From Sva-07 sp963716235 (GTDB lineage Bacteria > Actinomycetota > Acidimicrobiia > Acidimicrobiales > Ilumatobacteraceae), in assembly GCA_963716235.1 (NCBI GenBank), contig CAVQTE010000014.1, positions 62,001 through 126,000 of the forward strand: DNA of 64,000 bases. The letters run 5' to 3'. Positions 59,282 through 64,000 of the stretch are shown here, piece by piece. The position numbers were made by a program, and so were the translations under genes. The stretch's first letter is position 1, and each line of letters begins with the position of its first letter. Under the pieces are notes generated by a model. The model had not been told where the DNA came from. It saw only the letters and a list, made by a program, of their open reading frames with translations, and ran no database searches.

Positions 59282-60640
59282 TCAGTTCAGCGTGCCATCG
59301 GGCACCCAGCTCCCGTGCGCACCATAGGGCACACGACGGGGCAGATGGATGGTCGCAACGGGCGGCGCCGAGAAATTCTGGGCGTCGATGATGACCAGAC
59401 ACGATTCGTCCGTCCTGGTGTCGTGCTTCAGGCTGATGACCCAGCCCTCGTCCTCACCCGAATCTTCGCCGGCGGGAGCGAAGACCGGCTCCGCTCCACG
59501 GACACCATCGCCGAGATGGTGCTCGGTGCATGTTCCGGTGCGCAGGTCGTACTTCCACAGCGCCGAGCCGAAGACGGGCTCTTCGGCATTGCCTTCTCCG
59601 GCCATCGCCATCAGATAGCCGTAGCGGGCGTCGAGCCCGATGAGGCGGTCGTTGACCCGGCCGAAGTCGCCGGGACGGTCGTCGATCTGCTCCTCGGTGA
59701 CCGTGCCCGCGTCGAGGTCGATCGTCCAGCGCCAGAGGCGACCGACCTCGGCGTAGTCGTCGTTGCTCGTGCCGAATGCTTCCCTCTGGCGCGACACGTG
59801 GAGCACGAGCGTGTTGCCGACCTCGTGGGCGTTCACGGGATGGAACACGTAGCACGGGTCGATCTCGAACCAGCGAACGTCGGCGTTGGTGCCGTTGCGT
59901 GGCATCACACCGAGGCGGGCCCCGGCGTCACGGTTGAACTGGAACGGCATGCCGGTTTCGAGGGCGCCGAGGTTGAAGCACACCGGCAGGTCCATGAACA
60001 CGACGTAGTTCCGGGTGACGTTGAAGTCGTGCATCATCACCATGTTGGGGATGTCGATGCCCTCGAGTTGCTGGAGCACGCCGTCAGCGCTGATACGGAT
60101 GTAGTGCAGGTACGGCGGTTCGGGGCTCATGTAGCTGAAGGCGATGAGTTCGCCCGTGACCGGGCAGACCTTCGGATGCGCGGTCATCGAGGTGGTGAGC
60201 GCCCCGCCGAAGTTCTCGTAGCCGAGCGTGTTGAGTTCCTTGTCGACCGCCCACGGCCAGTGGCCCTCTTCGAGACACAGCAGCTTGTTGTTGTGCGGCA
60301 TGATGTGGGTGTTGGCGGTGCCACGGGTGAGGTCGCCCATGTCGGCCATCATGTCGCCGGACGGGTCGGTCACGTTCGGGGTCTGGACGAACCGGTTCCG
60401 GTACCACTCGGCCTTGCCGCCGGCGATCCGCACACCGTGGACCATGCCGTCGCCGAAGAACCAGTGGTCGGACTTGCCCGACACCGGATTCGGGCCGGTA
60501 CGGACGTAGGTGCCCTCCAGCTCGGGCGGGATGATGCCGTCGACGCGCAGATCGAAATCGGTGCGCTCGTCCAGCACGGGCGCCCAGTTGCCCCGCAGGT
60601 GCCAGGGAGTGTCGGTCCGAACGGTCTCGTCGATGCTCAT
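59282..60640 (-). CDS. Carotenoid oxygenase (RPE65/CCD family)
   Basis: This 452-residue protein is a seven-bladed beta-propeller dioxygenase with the four iron-binding His residues His155 (TAHPK), His204 (MMHDF), His267 (FHPVNA) and His442 (HGSW). Family members cleave double bonds in carotenoids, stilbenes such as lignostilbene, or related phenylpropenes. It lies 61 bases upstream of the frameshifted binding-protein gene on the same strand, so oxygenase and importer may have formed one operon. A TetR gene is divergent, with an operator-like site between. Confidence 0.94.
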   Translation of the reverse strand: MSIDETVRTDTPWHLRGNWAPVLDERTDFDLRVDGIIPPELEGTYVRTGPNPVSGKSDHWFFGDGMVHGVRIAGGKAEWYRNRFVQTPNVTDPSGDMMADMGDLTRGTANTHIMPHNNKLLCLEEGHWPWAVDKELNTLGYENFGGALTTSMTAHPKVCPVTGELIAFSYMSPEPPYLHYIRISADGVLQQLEGIDIPNMVMMHDFNVTRNYVVFMDLPVCFNLGALETGMPFQFNRDAGARLGVMPRNGTNADVRWFEIDPCYVFHPVNAHEVGNTLVLHVSRQREAFGTSNDDYAEVGRLWRWTIDLDAGTVTEEQIDDRPGDFGRVNDRLIGLDARYGYLMAMAGEGNAEEPVFGSALWKYDLRTGTCTEHHLGDGVRGAEPVFAPAGEDSGEDEGWVISLKHDTRTDESCLVIIDAQNFSAPPVATIHLPRRVPYGAHGSWVPDGTLN

Positions 60641-60648
60641 GTGACGAA

Positions 60649-60678
60649 GGTAACAGGTCGATACCCGACCAATTTACC
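60649..60678. promoter_or_regulatory. Imperfect inverted repeat, candidate TetR operator
   Basis: GGTAACAGGTCG (60649-60660) and CGACCAATTTACC (60666-60678) are inverted around five bases with a one-base offset. The site lies between the divergent carotenoid oxygenase (start 60640) and TetR (start 60740) genes. Autoregulation by that TetR is a natural guess. Confidence 0.5.
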
Positions 60679-60703
60679 CGGAGTACGAAAAGTTTGCGGC
60701 AGC

Positions 60704-60733
60704 GTGACCGACGCAAGTTCGCCTTGGTACTGT
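60704..60733 (+). promoter_or_regulatory. Leaderless-type promoter of the TetR gene
   Basis: GTGACC (60704-60709) as -35, 18 bases, then TACTGT (60728-60733) as -10. The -10 ends six bases before the ATG at 60740 and no Shine-Dalgarno is present. Confidence 0.5.
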
Positions 60734-60739
60734 CAGGCC

Positions 60740-61366
60740 ATGCCGCCCAGCCCCGCTGCCGCCGTTCCCGCACGGCGCGGGCCCGGGCGGCCACGTGCCG
60801 GAGAGGTGGTGGCCGACCGCGAGCACCTCCTCGCCGCTGCGCTCCGACTCATCCGAGCCGACGGGCCCGACGTCACGATGGACGACATCGCCGCAGCAGC
60901 CGGAGTGAGCAAGCCCATCGTGTACCGCAACATCGGCGACAAGGACGCGCTCGTCGCGGCACTGGCGGAGCGGTTCGTCGATCAACTCAACGAAGCGGTC
61001 GAGCGTTCCACCGAGGGCGGCGCCGGCGGCCGCGCCACCTTCGCCGCCTCGATGCGCGCCACGCTCGAGGTCATCGACGCCGACCGCAACCTCTTCCTCT
61101 TCGTCACGGCCGGCGGTCCCGGAACCGACTCGGTCCGCCTCCTGGTCGATCGCTCCTCCAGCAGGATGATCGAGCAGTTCAGCGCGCTCCGAACTGCGGC
61201 CGGACTCGATCCGCTCCCCGTGCGCACGTGGGCGTACGCCATCGTCGGAGCGATCCAGGTGGCCGCGATGATGTGGCTCAGCGATGGTTACGGCGAACGC
61301 GACGATGTCGCCGACCACCTCACTCAGTTGATGTGGCCCGGCCTCACCGGCGGCCGCAACCCGTAA
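60740..61366 (+). CDS. TetR-family transcriptional regulator
   Basis: This 208-residue TetR protein has the HTH in LLAAALRLIRADGPDVTMDDIAAAAGVSKPIVYRNIGDK (key residues Val-Ser-Lys-Pro-Ile-Val-Tyr), preceded by a Pro/Arg-rich N-terminus (RRGPGRPRAGE) that can contact the minor groove. The C-terminal domain is helical. It is divergent from the carotenoid oxygenase and probably controls it through the operator-like site between them. Confidence 0.9.
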   Translation: MPPSPAAAVPARRGPGRPRAGEVVADREHLLAAALRLIRADGPDVTMDDIAAAAGVSKPIVYRNIGDKDALVAALAERFVDQLNEAVERSTEGGAGGRATFAASMRATLEVIDADRNLFLFVTAGGPGTDSVRLLVDRSSSRMIEQFSALRTAAGLDPLPVRTWAYAIVGAIQVAAMMWLSDGYGERDDVADHLTQLMWPGLTGGRNP

Positions 61367-61406
61367 GCGGCCCGCCAGGTCGCCGACGTGGGAGGAACAT
61401 CCCGCC

Positions 61407-62684
61407 TCAGCGGGGGATGGAACTCCACGGGCCGGTGTCTGCTCGCGGCTCGCGGGGCAGGCCGAGCACGCGCTCTCCGAGGATGTTGCGCTGCACCTCG
61501 TCGGACCCGCCGGCGATGCGATACCCGGGCGCTCCGAGGAGATGTTCGTTCCAGGCGTAGGTGCCCCACTCCCCCGTGTCGGCGAGCAGCCTGGCACCCA
61601 GGATGTCGCCGATCACCGAGCTGACCTCGGTCATGCCCTCGGTCCACAGCAGCTTGCCGAGCGAACCTTCGGGGCCCGGCGTCCCCGAGCGGGCGAGGTC
61701 GGCAGCTCGTCGATTCGTGAACGACTCGATACGGCCGTGGATGTACACCTTGGTCAGCTTGTCGCGCATCACCGGATCATCGGTGACTCCTGCCATCCGG
61801 GCGGTGGCGAGCAACTGCTTGAACGAGCCGCCCGACGCTCCCCCGCCACCGCCCGACTCGGAATGGTCCCGTTCGAAACTGAGCGTCGTGGTTGCGACCT
61901 TCCAACCGTCGCCGACATCGCCGAGACGGAGGTCGTCGGGGATCCGGACGTCGTTGAAGAACACTTCGCAGAACGACGAGCCACCGCTCATCTGCTTGAT
62001 CGGTCGCACCTCCACACCCGGCGCATCGAGCGGGAGCATGAACGCCGTCAGACCCTGGTGCTTGATCACGTCAGGGTCGGTACGCGCGATGAGCTCACCC
62101 CACTGGCTGAACTGGGCGCCCGAGCTCCACACCTTCTGGCCGTTGACGACCCACTCGTCGCCGTCGCGAACGGCACGGCACGACAGCCCGGCAAGGTCGG
62201 ACCCGGCGCCGGGCTCGCTGAACAGCTGACAAGCGAGGATCTCGGCGGCGAGCAACGACTTGACGAACCGGGTCTTCAGTTCGTCGCTGCCGACGACACG
62301 GAGGGTGGATGCGATCAACCCGACCGTGACGCTGATCAACTCGTGACTCCCAGGCGATTCGTACTCCCGCTCGACGTGTCCGAGTGCTCGGGCATGTGCC
62401 CGACTCAGTCCGAGTCCTCCGTACTCGACCGGCCAGGCAACGGCGTGATAGCCACGGGTGGCCTTCGTCTGGATCCACTTGGCAATGCGCAAGATGTGAT
62501 CGCGCTCGTCCTCGAACGACATGTCGCTGAACACCGACACGTCGAACTCGCCCTCGCCCCAGCCGCGTTCAGCTTCGCTCGTCGGTCGGCGCACGGCGTG
62601 TTCGTCGAACCAGACCCGCGCCTCGGCGACGAAGTCGTCAACGGAAATGGACGGATCGACGAGACGTTCCTGGGTGTCGGTCAT
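61407..62684 (-). CDS. Acyl-CoA dehydrogenase family protein
   Basis: This 425-residue flavoprotein has CQLFSEPGAGSDLAGLSCRAV, NGQKVWSSGAQFSQWGEL, a GDGWKVATTTLSFER loop, an unusual Gly-rich insert SGGGGGASGGSF, and the C-terminal IAGGSDEVQRNILGERVLGLPRE. It oxidises an acyl-CoA at alpha-beta and reduces electron-transfer flavoprotein. It follows the acyl-CoA synthetase gene by 25 bases, so activation and oxidation are likely coupled. Confidence 0.94.
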   Translation of the reverse strand: MTDTQERLVDPSISVDDFVAEARVWFDEHAVRRPTSEAERGWGEGEFDVSVFSDMSFEDERDHILRIAKWIQTKATRGYHAVAWPVEYGGLGLSRAHARALGHVEREYESPGSHELISVTVGLIASTLRVVGSDELKTRFVKSLLAAEILACQLFSEPGAGSDLAGLSCRAVRDGDEWVVNGQKVWSSGAQFSQWGELIARTDPDVIKHQGLTAFMLPLDAPGVEVRPIKQMSGGSSFCEVFFNDVRIPDDLRLGDVGDGWKVATTTLSFERDHSESGGGGGASGGSFKQLLATARMAGVTDDPVMRDKLTKVYIHGRIESFTNRRAADLARSGTPGPEGSLGKLLWTEGMTEVSSVIGDILGARLLADTGEWGTYAWNEHLLGAPGYRIAGGSDEVQRNILGERVLGLPREPRADTGPWSSIPR

Positions 62685-62709
62685 GGGGTGCCTCTCAAGG
62701 GGGGTTCGG

Positions 62710-63999
62710 TCATCGGGGGTTCAACTCGTCGAGGTCGCCCTCGAGCCAAGCGTCGCGCAGACGCCGCTTGTTGATCTTGCCCATCGTCGTGCGCTGCAGA
62801 TCGCGCACCACGTGGTACTCACGCGGACATTTGTAGTGGCTCAATCGTTCCCGCAGCCACGCGGACAGCTCGGCAGGGTCCGGCGGCGAGCCCTCATCGG
62901 TCGGAATCACCAGCGCAACGAGCATCTCACCCATCTCCGGATGGGGAACACCGATGCAGCCCACGTCGGCGACACCGGGGTGGTCGATCAGCAGTTGCTC
63001 GGCCTCGGCCGGATAGAGGTTCACCCCGCCCGAGACGACCATGTCGCTGAATCGATCGGTGATGAAGACGTATCCATCGTCGTCGATGTAGCCGATCTCC
63101 CCGAGCGTGAACAGGCCCGGCTCGGGGTTCGACGCCGCGGTCTTGGCCGCGTCGTTCGGGTAGACGATGCCGCGACCGGTGGCGTCACGGAAGTACAACC
63201 GCCCCTCGGTGTTGGCTGGCAACTCGCTCAGGTCCTCGTCGAGGATCACGGCGCTGAACGGCGGGACGGAGCGTCCGACGGAGCCCTGGTGCTCGAGCCA
63301 CTCCTCACTCGTGATCGTGCAGACGGTGCCCACCTCTGTTGCCCCGTACGCATCGCGGAACACCGGCCCGAACCAACGGATCATCGCCGCCTTGACGTCG
63401 ATCGGACATTTCGCGCCGGTATGGGCGATCAACTTCATCGAGCTGACGTCGTACTTGGCCTTCACGTCGTCGGGCAACGCGAGCATGCGGACGAAGTGGG
63501 TCGGCACCATCACGCTGGTCTCGGTCCGGTAATTGTCGATCGCCGCGAGCGCCGCTTCGGCGTCGAACTTGGCAAGGATGACCGACGGGACCCCGGCGCA
63601 CAGCAGACGCATGCCCGACAACGGGCCCGTGTGGTACATCGGCCCGACGACGAGGTGGGTGCCGAAACCGGAGAATCCACCCTGGGCCAGCAGTTCCAGA
63701 TGCTCGGCCATGTTGCCGCCACCGGCGAACATCGTGGGCGGCAACTCGGTGCCCTTGGGTTGCCCGGTCGTGCCCGAGGTGTACAGCAGGTTGGGGCGTG
63801 GCATCACGTCATCGGGCGGATCATCCGTTGCTCCTTCGGCCAGCCAGGTGTCCCAATCGGTGACACCGTCGACGTCCGCGCACCTCCAGCCGATGATCTT
63901 CGTGATGCCCGCGGCCCGGGCCGCATCGACGCCGCGCTCGGCAGTTTCTGGTCCGACGAACAGGATGCTGGTGTTCGAGTCGTCGAGGATGTATGCGGC
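62710..63999 (-). CDS. Acyl-CoA synthetase (AMP-forming), 5' end outside window
   Basis: The frame is open from the right edge of the window to the stop at 62710, giving about 429 residues without the N-terminus. It has the adenylate motif NLLYTSGTTGQPKGTELP, YGATEVGTV, GEIGYIDDDGYVFITDRFSDMVVSGGVNLYP and a C-terminal TTMGKINKRRLR with the catalytic Lys. It activates a carboxylate to CoA thioester. It lies directly upstream of the acyl-CoA dehydrogenase. Confidence 0.93.
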   Translation of the reverse strand, partial: AAYILDDSNTSILFVGPETAERGVDAARAAGITKIIGWRCADVDGVTDWDTWLAEGATDDPPDDVMPRPNLLYTSGTTGQPKGTELPPTMFAGGGNMAEHLELLAQGGFSGFGTHLVVGPMYHTGPLSGMRLLCAGVPSVILAKFDAEAALAAIDNYRTETSVMVPTHFVRMLALPDDVKAKYDVSSMKLIAHTGAKCPIDVKAAMIRWFGPVFRDAYGATEVGTVCTITSEEWLEHQGSVGRSVPPFSAVILDEDLSELPANTEGRLYFRDATGRGIVYPNDAAKTAASNPEPGLFTLGEIGYIDDDGYVFITDRFSDMVVSGGVNLYPAEAEQLLIDHPGVADVGCIGVPHPEMGEMLVALVIPTDEGSPPDPAELSAWLRERLSHYKCPREYHVVRDLQRTTMGKINKRRLRDAWLEGDLDELNPR

Positions 64000-64000
64000 C

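Noticed and set aside
1..64000. tRNA, rRNA, integrase or prophage genes
   Set aside because: None was found by reading both strands; no structural RNA or phage protein signature stood out.

Overview
The window looks like a chromosomal segment from a high-GC, aerobic, heterotrophic actinobacterium, most like an Acidimicrobiia/Ilumatobacter-type organism. This is an inference from gene content: a fused FbiC F420-cofactor synthase, three LLM-class F420-dependent oxidoreductases, three pyridoxamine-oxidase-fold proteins and one DDN-type deazaflavin protein, a DUF222-HNH endonuclease, many short-chain dehydrogenases (SDRs), three cytochromes P450, three Rieske oxygenases, and GTG-started or leaderless genes with ATGA/GTGA overlaps. 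No tRNA, rRNA, CRISPR array, integrase or insertion sequence was seen.

Layout: 1-5.0 kb holds a truncated gene, an HxlR regulator coupled to fbiC, and a B12 acyl-CoA mutase large subunit with isobutyryl-CoA-mutase-type residues. 5.0-9.3 kb (minus strand) holds an SDR, a P450 and two F420 oxidoreductases. 9.4-13.3 kb (plus) is a molybdopterin oxidoreductase, a Rieske oxygenase and an AhpD/CMD-like gene with an in-frame TGA at the second cysteine of its CxxC, followed by a SECIS-like hairpin: a candidate selenoprotein and the most interesting item here. 13.3-20.3 kb (minus) is a complete branched-chain-type ABC importer with catabolic genes. 20.4-25.7 kb contains an SDR/alcohol dehydrogenase pair, a monooxygenase/HAD/Rieske operon with frameshifts, and a MazEF-type toxin-antitoxin pair. 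25.8-32.6 kb is beta-oxidation-like (hydratase, dienelactone hydrolase, acyl-CoA dehydrogenase), redox enzymes, a P450 and a stand-alone cyclic-nucleotide-binding protein. 32.7-36.4 kb has a decayed YdeI gene, DUF222-HNH, a TIM-barrel protein and a P450. 36.5-42.9 kb is SDR-rich with two TetR regulators. 43.0-49.6 kb is a DUF35/thiolase/acetoin-dehydrogenase-type (AcoA-B-X-C) operon. 49.6-55.9 kb has an acyl-CoA synthetase, F420/FMN split-barrel proteins, a PEP-mobile-domain protein and a Rieske oxygenase. 55.9-60.6 kb is a second, frameshifted branched-chain-type importer behind a carotenoid oxygenase. 60.7-64 kb has a TetR, an acyl-CoA dehydrogenase and a truncated acyl-CoA synthetase.

Taken together the genes describe uptake of small organic acids or amides by ABC importers, ring or side-chain oxidation by P450, Rieske and F420 enzymes, CoA activation, SDR steps, beta-oxidation-like cleavage and a TPP/lipoyl complex to release acetyl-CoA-type units. 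Exact substrates cannot be read from sequence.

A caution: at least seven single-base frame disruptions occur, several of them in short homopolymers (Rieske at 12.8 kb, HAD at 22.97 kb, Rieske at 23.7 and 24.5 kb, permease at 57.57 kb, binding protein at 58.2 and 58.9 kb). Some or all may be assembly errors rather than real pseudogenes.
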